Positions 24,614 to 35,575 of a stretch of 64,000 nt of DNA are shown here, piece by piece. This DNA is from Inonotus obliquus (Eukaryota; Basidiomycota; Agaricomycetes; Hymenochaetales; Hymenochaetaceae). Under the pieces are notes generated by a model. The model searched no databases. It saw only the letters and a list, made by a program, of their open reading frames with translations, and was not told the origin of the DNA. The translations under genes were made by a program, and so were the position numbers. Each line of letters starts with the position of its first letter. Position 1 is the first letter of the stretch. Location of the stretch: assembly GCA_032164295.1 (NCBI GenBank), contig JAJHTX010000008.1, forward strand, positions 1,240,001 to 1,304,000. The letters run 5' to 3'.

Positions 24614-25841
24614 TTAATCAGGAGTTCGGTAATTCGATTGTCCATGATAGGATGGATAGACTTGCTGTACTGGATACGGTTGATAAACTTCGTACGTTCC
24701 CTTCTGCGGATCGGAGGCTGAAAAGGAAACAAAAAGCAAGCGTTCTCTTGGTCTCAAGTGGTTAGAAACATACCTGTCACCCGTGCTGCTGGTAATACCC
24801 ACCGTGATTTCTTGATCCCGATAATTAGGAGGGCTACAATAGTAGCTGTGTGTAGGCCCAGAAACAGTATAACATGTGCAAGATTTGCGCGTTCTCTAAC
24901 GCTGATACTTCCTCTCAACCCCGACTTCGAGAATAGAACCAGGAATACAATGCCCTGAACGAGATTTGGGAAGTGTATCAAGAAGACGACAGAAATGAGA
25001 TCTTCTAGAATCTGTTGGAGTATCAACTGTTGTCACGACTCAAAACATTGGGTACCGCATACCTTATCGGCGATTCCTGTGACTCGTCTCACAGTTGTGT
25101 ACGCCGAGACAACAAATGCTCCTAGTAAAATAGCCACAGCGAACCACAGTGCAGAAAAAGTGTACTGTAGACCTTCATAATCTGCCTCTCGCCGGATGAT
25201 GCCTCGGCGAGTTGAGGTAGCACTTAAAGCGTAACGAATATAGCCAATATATACTCCCGCCGCCGCCGTCCCGAAAATCAACATGAGCGCGAAAGCTGAG
25301 AAGTAGGCGACGCTGAAAAGGAGCAAGAAGAGGTTGGTTCCACGTGTCGGCGTGCTCGACGATAATTGAATGACATTATCCGCTCTGACTTTTATCAGAT
25401 GAGCAATGGCGAGGAAAGCAAAAGCAATGCTCCAATTCGAGAAGAGCGAGTATATCCCGCTCGTAGCCAAAACATGGTCAATTGTTATATCGGCGAGTGG
25501 ATCGATGTTTGCAATCAGTAGATCGTTTCCCACTGCTGCGATTGTGAACAACGTTGTGAGAAAGGTCGCGATTAAGAGCACCAGATAAGGCGAGCGGTAT
25601 CCACGGGCCATTGCGATCACTGCGATACTAAGTACAGAGATACCGAAGAATGCGAGCGTATAGGCGCCAGTTATGGCGGTTCTGGCCTATCAGACGTTTA
25701 ACGCTTCACATTCGACCGGTGAACCAGTGAAGAGAGCTTTACCGTAGAGACGGGGCTTGCTGAATACTCGTAGCCATTGGCAGTCCCTACGAGGGATAGA
25801 ACCGCTGGACGAGTGGCTAGTGACGACAGGTGGAGGTACAT
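24614..25841 (-). CDS. Orphan 7TM membrane protein, copy 4 of five (inverted)
   Basis: The only minus-strand copy. Exon 1, easily missed because it is short and lies in a different frame from neighbouring open stretches, begins MYLHLSSLATRPAVLSLVG and continues TANGYEYSASPVST to a phase-0 intron. Exon 2 starts ARTAITGAYTLAFFGISVLS and carries MARGYRSPY and FLAIAHLIKVRADN, ending GIADK. Exon 3 has spans 6 and 7 with GIKKSRW. The tail exon reads YQPYPVQQVYPSYHGQSNY and stops at 24614. It shares the PYPVQQ-type tail of copy 1, not the EEMYLHL end of copies 2 and 3. The array therefore holds two tail subtypes. Predicted cell-surface or secretory-pathway 7TM protein of unknown role. Confidence 0.8.
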
Positions 25842-27451
25842 GGAGAGGTGGATTCTTCAGGGGCCTAATGAAGGAGAGGGATCGAGGGATCATAAACAAA
25901 ACACTCTTCAGCTTCTCTTGGCACTAGTACTGCTGTGGACTAGACCAAAGCAATGCATGAGACCATGGGCACAGCAGGTCAACAGCACGGTCAATATATT
26001 TTCTTGTTAGCGTGCCCTAAATTGTTATTAAGCCAAGACCTGTGTATTGATCATGGGTTATGGCCTGTTATGGCGGAACAGGACTTACCTGCAAGTAATT
26101 AGAGCACTTTCACAATCAATTCAGAGTTACAGTACATCTACTGTGGGAGAATCTGAAAGTCGTGAGAGATCATTATAAAAGCTTGGTGTGTTACGTGAGT
26201 AAGATTTCCCTTATCAAGATTCACTCTTTGAAAGATGTCTTTTTTTACGATTTCCGTGGCACACCGCATTATTTCATTCCAATCTTCTTTTTCCCAAACA
26301 TTTATCTGAGGGAATAACTTACTTCTTTAGATATGGCCTAGTCCTTGGCCACATCTCAGCATGTTCTTTATTCAATTCTATTTTTTCTTGCAGAAACACA
26401 TTCGTTGACATCAAACACAGAGAGTACTTTTTCCCGCAGTCATGGGATGTGATGTGGAAGATACTCTCAAAACCCGATAACCGCTGTACGAGCGAGCACC
26501 GACATGACACGGCATGGTCCGTGAGAAGGATCGTTTTTAGGGGTTGCCACTCCCCAATACTCAACTCGTTCAATACCCCCTCAGCATGTATAAATGCAGG
26601 TGCAAACAGGTGTTGTGTCCAGACACCCATACATACTCACTAAACCATCGACACTTTGATGAATTTGGATTTGATTGGATAACGTGCTTTCTGGATCTCC
26701 CGTTACTCGTTAATAGATTGAGATTTGAATCAAACCGTCTGCCTGCTGAAGAAATTATCGGGCTCGAAAGTTGTAATACTTGTTTGGGTGCCGTGGCGAC
26801 TTACACCAACAGTTCACATATATACGCATGTGCTTCACTCCAAATTCGTATAATAAGGATTACGGATGGAAGACATACTGGATGACTCGAAGGTTGCTTT
26901 ATATGGCATATCAAAACTGACCCAGCACCAGCACAAGAGAAATGTTCAGGAATGCCGGCTCATCCGCAGCAATTCCGTGCTTCTTCCACTAACTCGCGAG
27001 AGCATGGGGATTGTACTGGCTTCGTTAGGAATGAGGGAAGGCGAGGCAGTGAAGTAGTCTAGCAGTAGCGGCCGCAGAACTGGAATTTCAAGTCAAATTC
27101 AGACTACCCATTTAGAGAAAGTGGTCAGCGGATCTACCTGGCTCGACCCGAGTCGGGCTTCATATGTAAGCGGCGATCACGTCCAGCTTCCTTTCATAGC
27201 TCTGTTGTTGGATCGGAGGTTACTCCAAAGCGGCCATGTGTGGTTATTTGCATGCCGACCGCACCTGTCCGGTGGGAAGTTCGATACTTGTTGCATGTAT
27301 GTCTCTCCAAACACCGTCGTAAAAAATCGAGTTTGCACTGCCTGACTCCATTTCGTCTTCGCCAAGAAAATCATGGCAGAAGAGTTCAGAGTCTATAAAG
27401 TTTGCATGGAAATGAAGGTTTACCTCCGTCTCTTGAAAAGAGAGTTCCGCC
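25842..27451. other. Divergent intergenic region, 7TM copies 4 and 5
   Basis: About 1.6 kb, AT-rich in the middle (26050-26450). Open frames of about 100 codons (26630-26319 minus, 26544-26885 plus) overlap on opposite strands and show no domain. No gene is called. Confidence 0.45.
27394..27400 (+). promoter_or_regulatory. TATA-like element of 7TM copy 5
   Basis: TATAAAG lies 58 bases upstream of the copy 5 start codon, comparable with the 54-base spacing seen at copy 2. Confidence 0.4.
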
Positions 27452-28762
27452 ATGCAATTTTTATTAGCCACAGCACTAGCGATTCTCTCCCTCGTTGGAT
27501 ATGCCGATGCATATCGATATGTTGCGAGTCCTAAAAGGACGGTGAGTAACTCATATTGTAGGAGAAGAAAAGATTCTGAGCTCCGACTAGGGAAGGACGG
27601 CTGTGACAGGCCTTTTCGTACTCGTGTTTCTCATTCTCGCCGCGCTCTGCGTTCGAGTATTGGCCATCGCCCGTAGACATCGCACGCCTTATGCCATACT
27701 CTTGGTCGCACTGATTCTGGAGGTTTTCGGCTTGTCGGGATCCATCGCATACGACCTGCTAATTGCAAATCGCGACTTCCGAGATAACATACCTGGTGAT
27801 GCCTTTCCCGCAACTATCGCCATCACCACGCTCTTCACGAACTGGAATCTCGCTCTTGTCTTCCTCGCCTTCGCGCACTTGATCAAAGTTAGGGCGGACA
27901 ATGTCATCCGATCATTCTCGATTCCGGACAAGAGACAACCGGGTCTCAGTCGTGTCTGGACGTTTGCATATCTATCTTTGTTCACCCTCATCGTGATCTT
28001 CGGGACTGCGGCAGCGGGGGTGATTATCGATTTTACTCGAGATCTTTATACCCGGGGAGGTTCCGACGACCGGGAGCAAGACGGAATTCAAATCAAAGTT
28101 CTGAAACGTACCGCGACCTGACGTACACCTATAGTGCAATATGGTATGCATCGGCTATTCTGTTGGGTGCCCTCGCCTTCGTGGCCTACAGGACAGCACA
28201 ACGACTTACCAGCATATACGACAAGGTAGGCGGCTCTAATGACACTCTACGTCAACACTCCTGAAGCTGCTGTCTGACCACATCGATAGATATTGAAAAC
28301 ACTGTTGTTTGTGGCCTTCCCGATACACGTCACGCATGTCGTTGCGCAGATTATATTCACGATTTTGAATTCGCCTTCAGGACTGCAGAGGACCAATGAA
28401 ATCGTTGATAACTTGAGTCTCTCAGACACTATTGTTAGCCTGATTCTTCACGCAGCGACAATTGGGGTACTTATAATTGTGGGTCTTCGGCGAGCGAACT
28501 GGAATCAAGGAGGAATGCAATTGAGTGAGTTCGAATTAACTGCGTGCTCGTGAGTAAACGAATGCTTACCATATATCAGAGCTTGACGGAAGGCCAATCA
28601 CCCATCGCGGAAAGGTTACATTTCAGGTTCCAAGCAATAAGTAGCCTGAATGTTATCTGTATGTTTGTGATTTCGCTTCTTCCACGTTTCTCTCACCCTC
28701 TGTGTTCCGAAAAAATCTGCCTGGTTATCCAAGGGCCCGTCCTTGGGATGTGCTGTAATTGA
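27452..28762 (+). pseudogene. Orphan 7TM membrane protein, copy 5, frameshifted
   Basis: Exon 1 (MQFLLATALAILSLVGYADA then Y-R-Y, ending PKRT) and the start of exon 2 (GRTAVTGLFVLVFLILAALC, IARRHRTPY, FLAFAHLIKVRADN) are intact through span 4. Between about 28040 and 28105 the frame shifts. The upstream frame stops at 28119-28121, while span 5 continues in another frame as TYRDLTYTYSAIWYASAILL and runs to a normal donor. No GT-AG pair I tried restores the frame. Exon 3 (LLFVAFPIHVTHVVAQIIF; GLRRANW) is intact. The tail exon, if it enters at 28581 or so, is unlike the other copies; the end at 28762 is a guess. Either a recent pseudogene or a one-base assembly error. Confidence 0.65.
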
Positions 28763-28804
28763 ACCTTATGTCGAGACCCCGAAACGTTTGTGGGAGATTT
28801 GTAG

Positions 28805-29194
28805 TTATGACGGACAAGGCTTTAACTGTATGGGTGGCTTGGCAAGATATTCGCGAACTCTACCGGATAAATAGGAGGTGTGTTGCACAACCGGTTCAGT
28901 GTCAGTGTTGCTCGAGGAGTGGTGGTCAGCGTCGGCCATAAAGCGGAAGCCACGAAGCAGCAGCGATGATTTTTGAAGCACAAATATCGAATCGTCCTCA
29001 CGCCGAGCAGACACGATGCCTGAGACAACCCTAGAAGGACTTGTCGTCGATAAGGTCAAGCGGTTTAGAATTCCTTGGGTACTTGTGCGGGGATCTAAGT
29101 GCTGCGCAGCGGATAAACGGCATGCCTTGGCAATGATGAATTCATACACAGTTGGAACAGGTCGAAGGGGAGTAAGAGCAGCATGAACCTCCAT
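28805..29194 (-). CDS. Hypothetical protein downstream of SUS1
   Basis: A single uninterrupted frame of 129 codons starts MEVHAALTPLRPVPTVYEFI and ends QLKPCPS, 20 bases beyond the SUS1 stop on the same strand. I do not recognise a domain. It has no signal peptide or membrane span. The middle is Ser/Thr-rich (NRLTLSTTSPSRVVSG) and the C-terminal part contains a His/Ser-rich patch. The intronless form and tight spacing could also mean it is a chance frame within the SUS1 3' UTR. Confidence 0.35.
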   Translation of the reverse strand: MEVHAALTPLRPVPTVYEFIIAKACRLSAAQHLDPRTSTQGILNRLTLSTTSPSRVVSGIVSARREDDSIFVLQKSSLLLRGFRFMADADHHSSSNTDTEPVVQHTSYLSGRVREYLAKPPIQLKPCPS

Positions 29195-29214
29195 ATGATT
29201 GATTAGTGTTCCGG

Positions 29215-29662
29215 CTAGTCGAACTGCTTTTCAACAAAGGTCCTGATCATTCCCATGATTTCTTGTCTCACGGCGAGTGGTATAGAAGCTGAAAGTGAAA
29301 ATCAACGAGATTTAAAGGGGGAACTCGGCGACTTTCTTACTATTGCTGTGATCTTCAAGTTCAGCCAACAGGTCTCTGAACCGCATATGGCGCGCATGAT
29401 CTAAATGAACGATGAGAACAACACTGTTACCCCGAGGGAGAGAAAGATATGGGGATATCCCATTGCGCGCTCACCCTTTGCCGAACTCTTCAGGGCATCA
29501 ATCCAGCCAAGTTCGCTCAGACGGGCGACAAGAGCGGCATATATTCTAGAATTCCGAATGATTAATCAATACTTTACACAGAAAGAGCTGTGGCCACCTG
29601 TCCCATTCTCCCGACTCGACGATACGGCGGTGAATTTGGGCGTAAGTCGAATCTGCAGCCAT
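29215..29662 (-). CDS. SUS1: Sus1/ENY2, SAGA and TREX-2 subunit
   Basis: Sus1 works in the SAGA deubiquitinase module and in the TREX-2 mRNA-export complex at nuclear pores. Four small exons splice to an 89-residue protein, normal for the family. Exon 1 is MAADSTYAQIHRRIVESGEW then D; exon 2 gives IYAALVARLSELGWIDALKS; exon 3 HARHMRFRDLLAELEDHSN; exon 4 SIPLAVRQEIMGMIRTFVEK then QFD and stop at 29215. The pattern of helices and the end 'V-R-x-E-[IV]-M-x-M-I-R-x-F-V-E-K-Q-F' are diagnostic. No single exon is longer than about 75 bases, so frame-based searches miss it. An in-frame Met at 29731 would add 23 residues but lies beyond the family's usual start. It is divergent from the first GH79 gene, with 246 bases between starts. 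Confidence 0.93.
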
Positions 29663-29908
29663 TTTAGCATGCCCCGTGAGTTGCTGTGATGGTGGAAGAC
29701 AAACAAGTGAGGGACGCGGCGCGTCGATCACGGGGCGGCATCTCAGTTGCCGAGACGGGCGTTTTTATTTTCTTAGATTTTTTGTCTCCTCAACACCATG
29801 AGCATGGCAAGGATGTTGCTTGGTGCCAAGAGTGCCGTTGTTTATAATGTTCAAGATGACAAGAACGATTTTTATTCCTCCCCGTCGTCCCAACTTCACT
29901 GAGAGGAT

Positions 29909-31888
29909 ATGAGGGCTGCTGGTTTCCTCCTCGCGCTCGCGTCTAGCGCCGCGCATCTCCCGAACCTGGTTCGCGCGGTCTCTCCCAAAGTCTTAGATGT
30001 CAGCTTTCCAGACCCGCCGAGCAACGACTTGAATGTCGTCCATGATAACTATCTGGGGATCTCTTGGGAGCTGTTCACAATGTCCTATCTATGTGAGTTG
30101 TAGGGCTATTCTTCTCGTGATTGGGTCTGAGCGCTTCCCCAGGGGGAGAGGATCCTGACACGATGCCGAACGCGATGAGAAACTATTTGGCAAACGTGAA
30201 TGCTCGTATGACACACCCACTGAAGATACGTGTGGGAGGGAACAGCATGGACGCTTCCCGCTATGTTCGGGACCAGGAAAACATGATTACGCTCACGAAT
30301 CCCGACGCATACTTCAACGATGTGCGCCAGCTTTTCGTTTTCGCCTAATTTCTATGGACGTTGACTCGCGGCTGCCAGGTGCCTTGTGACTTCGGTCCCA
30401 TGCTTTTCACAGTTCTTAATGCCATGGCGGATGAAATTGGGGAGATGGAGTTCAGCATTAGTACCAGCATGCGATGGCCTCTTGAGGATAATATCATTGA
30501 ACTTACTGCCGATGCCAAATCGATGCTAGGGAGCCGACTGGACTCTATAATGCTGGGGAATGAACCGGACCTTTACCACGGACATGATAAGCGCGGCAAC
30601 TACACGATTGAGCTATACATCGAAGAGCTCAATCAGCTCTTTCAGAACTTCGAGAACTCTGAATACGGCAATCTGGCAAATGAAACGATCTTCGGTGGGC
30701 CTACTGTCTGCTGTAATTGGGACTTGGTGGACATCTTAGAAGAAGGCATGGCAGAATTGCCGTACAAATATTATACGTGAGTCGTTTATGTTTAGTTCGT
30801 TGAATACAGAAGCTAATGGCCCGATACAGCCTTCAACGCTATCCACAGCATCGTTGCAATGGCACAACTGATAGGAGCGGCAACTTCACGTACTTCTTGT
30901 CGCATGTGGACGGTAATTCCGTTTCGATCTGTTAGCATAACGTCAGCCTCAAGGGTTTTTCTAGTACCCGAATTCCTTGAGTGGAACGATGAGGGTATTG
31001 CATTGGCAAAATCGGAGGGCGTGCCAGTCCTGCTTACTGAGTACAACTCGGTAGCATGTGGTGGAGATCCCCGTCTCTCGCCTACTGTATGTACTCTGAT
31101 CTCACTGTCGAGCACGAACTCACGAGCATGTTTAGTTCACAACGACCCTCTGGTCGGTCGACGTCGCTCTACAGGCTGCCGCGGGCAATTACTCCGGCGT
31201 GATGCTGCACACACGAGAGCATGGTATCACATATAATCTTATGGAACCAGGGTCGGTTGAAGATTACCAGCAAAGCAACTGGAACACTGGTTCCACATAC
31301 TACACGCTGCTCGCCATAGCTGAGATCATATCCGACTCGACGTCTGTCGTCGTCGATCTTGACTTGGATAACTCGTTGACGTCGTACAACGCATCCGTCG
31401 CGGGATATGCTGTCTATGATGGTCCTGAGCTTAGGAGGAGTAAATTTGTGTTCATCAATTTTGACTATCCTGGCGCGGAGAGGAACGAGACTGATCCTGA
31501 CGATCCGACACAGACGTTCGTCTTGCCTGCAGATGTAGCCAGCCAGGTCGGCATACGCTACCTGGTCGCTGATAACATCACGGAGGAAAGAGGCATTTCA
31601 TGGGCAGGACAAACCGTCGGACCAAATGGCGACCTTCAAGGAGAGCAGACGATTGATGTTTACGATTGTTCAGATGGTTGCAACGTGACAGTACCTGGAC
31701 CGGGAATTGCTGTCGTGTGGCTCGATCCCGAGAGCGACACTCAGAGATCGAACATTTACTTTGGCAATTCAACGATCGCTGGTGTTTTTACGGGCGAATC
31801 GTCTGGCGTCTCGTTGCATGCGCTTCATGACTCGCGCGTACTAGCCACTGGTTTGCTGTCCGCAGTAGCACTTATCCTGACTATCTAG
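29909..31888 (+). CDS. GH79-family glycosidase with GPI-type C-terminus, copy A
   Basis: GH79 contains beta-glucuronidases and heparanase-like enzymes of clan GH-A. A signal peptide (MRAAGFLLALASSAAHLPNL) precedes SPKVLDVSFPDPPSND. Exons follow with YLGISWELFTMSYL, PLKIRVGGNSMDAS, CDFGPMLFTVLNAMADEIGE, then SIMLGNEPDLYHGHD containing the Asn-Glu acid/base pair. Next are CCNWDLVDILEEGMAELPYK, and VPVLLTEYNSVACGGDPRLS with the likely nucleophile Glu. A long last exon forms the beta domain (WAGQTVGPNGDLQGEQTIDV; DGCNVTVPGPGIAVVWLDPE). The protein ends with a small-residue stretch and hydrophobic tail (LATGLLSAVALILTI), typical of a GPI signal. About seven exons. Expected at the cell surface, acting on uronic-acid glycans. 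The true substrate is not known. Confidence 0.87.
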
Positions 31889-32789
31889 AGGTTATATTTG
31901 TCGCTTTGCGTTGCTCTACTTTATAGATGTTTATCTACTACTCTTCATCTCCATCTTTACGCGATTGTGCATGTCTCTCGCTCGTTATCCCTATCACTCC
32001 TTTCTTACAGATCATTCTCGTCTGGTAGGCATTGCCATTCCCGTCTGTTGGTCTATATCTCGAGTTTATATCCCTCGGTGCGAGGAACACTAAAATACTA
32101 AGATATTATAGTTCTAATAGTCCATAGTTTTGCAGAATGATACCCGGATTATGCATATGCTATATATGTCGTTTCGTGCGAGCTTGGCCCGGAAGCAATT
32201 TCTCTTTTTCCCCTGGCGAACAAATTTGGCGAAAAGTATGGGAACTGACACGGCAAGGAAGGGCTATAAAAAGCAATCATGATTGTGATCTTTATCGATT
32301 TCACCTCCAACAGCTACCTGGCTGAGGCAAACTCCTTGCCCTGTTCTTTCGTTTAGCAAGCCAGGCGGATATCTAGAATACTCGGAAGCGAATCACGCGA
32401 ACGTAGGCGGAGTCGGAGGCGGCCGCGGTACCGCCGCAAGAGAACACGTGCTGCATCGCCCATGCCGAGACAACTACCGTTTATCACACATCTTTTGTTC
32501 ATGACCACCAGTGCGAAAGCAACGCGTTCCAGCGCTGTTCAATGATCAATTTTTGTTTGTTCATCGGCGGTTCGAATCCTGCGCAGCGCAATGCCGTGGT
32601 CAGCGCCGCTTGATGGTGAGCGACCCAAAATGGCGGAACCCTGCAAGGTCATCTCTGCCGTCCTGCGCCAAGAACTCCCGCTTGTGCCGATAGGATGCCA
32701 CCTGCAACTTATAAATTGTCTAGTGCAACAAAATTGGTTTTACACACACCCTTGTTTGTTTCCTCCTCCTTCCCTTGCACCGAGAGGCT
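31889..32789. other. Intergenic between the GH79 copies
   Basis: About 900 bases of 3' UTR and promoter. A TATAAATTG lies near 32709, about 80 bases before the copy B start. A T-loop-like GGTTCGAATCC near 32569 does not fold into a tRNA. No gene seen. Confidence 0.5.
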
Positions 32790-34789
32790 ATGCGGGTCGC
32801 TGCTGGTCTCCTCGCGTTCGCTGTTATACCCTTCTCGATTCCTGCGTTGGCGGTATCGCCCAAGGTTTTGAATGTTAGCTTCCCCAATGAACCGAGTGGT
32901 GAGAGGAATGTTGTCTCTGACAACTTCCTGGGAATCTCTTGGGAGCTTTTCGCGATGAACTATTTATGTGAGTCGGCTTTTGCTATACGTGTGACGTGGA
33001 CTTTAACTGATCATTCGTGAAGGGGGAGAGTCGCCTGATACCATACCAAACGCGATGAAAAACTACCTTTCGAACATCCGAGCTCGAATGTCAAGCCCAC
33101 TTCGGATACGCATCGGTGGCAACAGTATGGATGGTTCTCAGTATGTCCCGAGTCAAACGAATATGATTACGCTCACGGACCCCGATGCGTACTTTAATGA
33201 TGTGTGTTTTATTTCCTCCGGTGTTTTTCGGCGCGCCGTTTTTTGAAATTTCTAATTCATCCGCGATAGGTTCCTTGCGACTTCGGGCCCATGCTTTTCG
33301 ATGTTCTCAATGCTATGGCCGATACAGTCGGGGAAATGGAATTCATTCTTGGTCTTAGCATGCGAACGCCATTCGTGGACGATAATATCATCGAACTTAC
33401 AGCTGCGTCTCGTGACAAGCTGGGACCTCGGTTGGATGCGTTACTGCTTGGAAACGAGCCGGACTTATACCAAGGGCATGAGGAGCGCGAGGTGTACAAT
33501 ATCAGCACGTACATTACTGAGCTGGACCAGATATTCACGGACATGGAGAACTCCGTCTATGGCAATTTGACGAATATAACGATTATGGGAGGTCCTACAA
33601 TTTGCTGTTCTTGGGACTTGGTAGACGTGCTACAGGAAGGAATGGCAGATCTTCCGTACAAATACTATACGTGAGTTTCCTGTTCGTATACTTTTTTCTT
33701 CTGACGGGTGCTAATCGTCGACCTTAGCATTCAGCATTATCCCGCAAACGTTTGCGGTGGCATAACTGAAAAGAGCTCCAATATCTCGTACTTCGTGCAT
33801 CACCCTAATGGTAAGCATGTAGCGACACATTTCCGTATCATCGGTTTGACAGGTTCTCGCAGTGGCTCCATTCCTTCAATGGAACGACGATGGCATCGCC
33901 CTAGCAAAACAAAGGGGCGTTCCTGTTCTACTCACCGAGTATAACTCTGTATCATGCGGTGGGGATCCCAACGTTTCACCTACTGTGCGTATCATCTCAA
34001 TCCAACTAGAACAGCGATCTCATTCGCAATTAGTTCGCGACAAGTCTTTGGGGAGTTGACGTTGCACTTCAAGCTGCCACGGCCAACTACACTGGCACAT
34101 ACCTCCATACTCGAGAGCTTGGTGTTACGTACAACCTCTTCGAACCACCATCACAAGAGGATTACCAGAGCAGCAACTGGCGTACTGGGGCTATATACTA
34201 TTCGATGCTAGTCTTAGCTGAAACGATCTCAAGTTCATCATCAGTCGTGTCTGATCTAAACTTGGACAGCTCCTTGACATCATTCGACGCGTCTGTTGCT
34301 GGGTATGCAGTTTACGATGGACCCAACTATGATAGGAGCAAGCTAGTGCTTATCAACTACAACTATCCTCGTGCCGACGGTTCTGATGGATCCGATTCAG
34401 GGTCCGATACAACTCAGACATTCACAATACCCGCGAATCTCACCAGCTCTATTGGCGTCCGTTATTTGCTCGCGAGTAACATTACCGAGCAAACGGCTAT
34501 CACATGGGCGGGACAGACCGTCGGATCAAATGGTGATTTACAAGGGGAGCAGACGATGGATGTGCTTGATTGCACAGATGGCTGCGATGTAACAGTCCCC
34601 GGCCCAGGACTAGCCGTTGTTTGGCTCGATCCCGAGAGTGAAACGCAGCAAACGAACATTTATGTCGGAAATTCGACTATTGCAGATATTTACGCAGGAG
34701 ACTTGACACCCAATTCCGCCTCACGAGTGGCTCACGATTTGCGAATGCTCCCCTTACTATTGGCGTTCGCCTTCTTGCTAGTTGCTTAA
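32790..34789 (+). CDS. GH79-family glycosidase with GPI-type C-terminus, copy B
   Basis: A paralogue of copy A in the same orientation with the same exon order. The signal peptide MRVAAGLLAFAVIPFSIPAL leads to SPKVLNVSFPNEPSGE. The core reads YLGISWEL-like FLGISWELFAMNYL, PLRIRIGGNSMDGS, CDFGPMLFDVLNAMADTVGE, LLLGNEPDLYQGHE (acid/base Glu), CCSWDLVDVLQEGMADLPYK, then VPVLLTEYNSVSCGGDPNVS (nucleophile Glu) and TYLHTRELGVTYNLFEPP. The C-terminal beta domain is well conserved (WAGQTVGSNGDLQGEQTMDV). The end is LPLLLAFAFLLVA, a GPI-type hydrophobic tail preceded by Ser/Ala. Catalytic residues are intact in both copies, so both are likely active. Start at 32790 is chosen because it gives a clean signal peptide; a Met five codons upstream is in frame. 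Confidence 0.87.
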
Positions 34790-35575
34790 AGCAGCCAAAA
34801 CTCCCTTCTTCCGCTAATCTTTGCAATCTTCTGGTCGTTTTACTTCGCTTCTAATCTTATCGGTGTTTATTCGCTGTCTTCTTTCTGATTTATCGCACCA
34901 CTTTACCGCTCTTTTTACACATCGACGATCGCTTCACTGTTCACTCTTTCTTGGATAATCGGTTCATAGAAATTCGCCTCTTTACACTGGATGATTAGCT
35001 CCTTCAGTTTAATTACCTCCGCGAGGATTACAGCAATGTTAGGCTAGCATACATCCGAGTACCGCACCGATCTGCATTAATATACCCACAGCATTAGTAT
35101 CAACTTACTTATCGTACGTATGCTGCGACTGCTTGCAGCTAGGAAACGAACAGATGCTTGGTTGCCTATCTTGCAACCTGCTCGTTACTACATAGTATTC
35201 CAATTATGTGGTGTCTTCGCTGCCTCCAGATTAAAAGTAGGTCTGTGAAGGGGAATGAAATCCCAGCCGGTCAGGCCTTGAAAGAGGTGGTTTCGCAAAG
35301 AAAGATGATCAACTTCTGTATAAATTCTCCCTTACATGAAGTATGGTAAATATGAAGAGAGAAAACATTTCTTGGCAAGAAAAGGGAAATTTAGCGTGAC
35401 TGTGACAGACGCGTTGTTGCCATCACCATGTATAACCGAATCAGGAAGTTACCTGTGAATTTATTGTTCGCTTACAACCACCATCTACTCTCACCTTTGT
35501 CTCTTTTATTCCATCCACCCACACCTCTCTCAAACTGTCAAGCTAGCACACCCCGCTCTCTCGTAGCCTAGAAAC
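34790..35575. other. Intergenic, GH79 copy B to kinase
   Basis: About 790 bases without a credible coding frame. The 100 bases before the kinase start are CT-rich, as is common in fungal promoters. Confidence 0.5.

Noticed and set aside
26319..26885. Opposed frames of about 100 codons between 7TM copies 4 and 5
   Set aside because: No domain, no codon-usage support visible, and they overlap each other on opposite strands.
32560..32590. tRNA T-loop-like GGTTCGAATCC
   Set aside because: The flanking bases do not pair as a T stem, and no acceptor, D or anticodon arm can be drawn around it.
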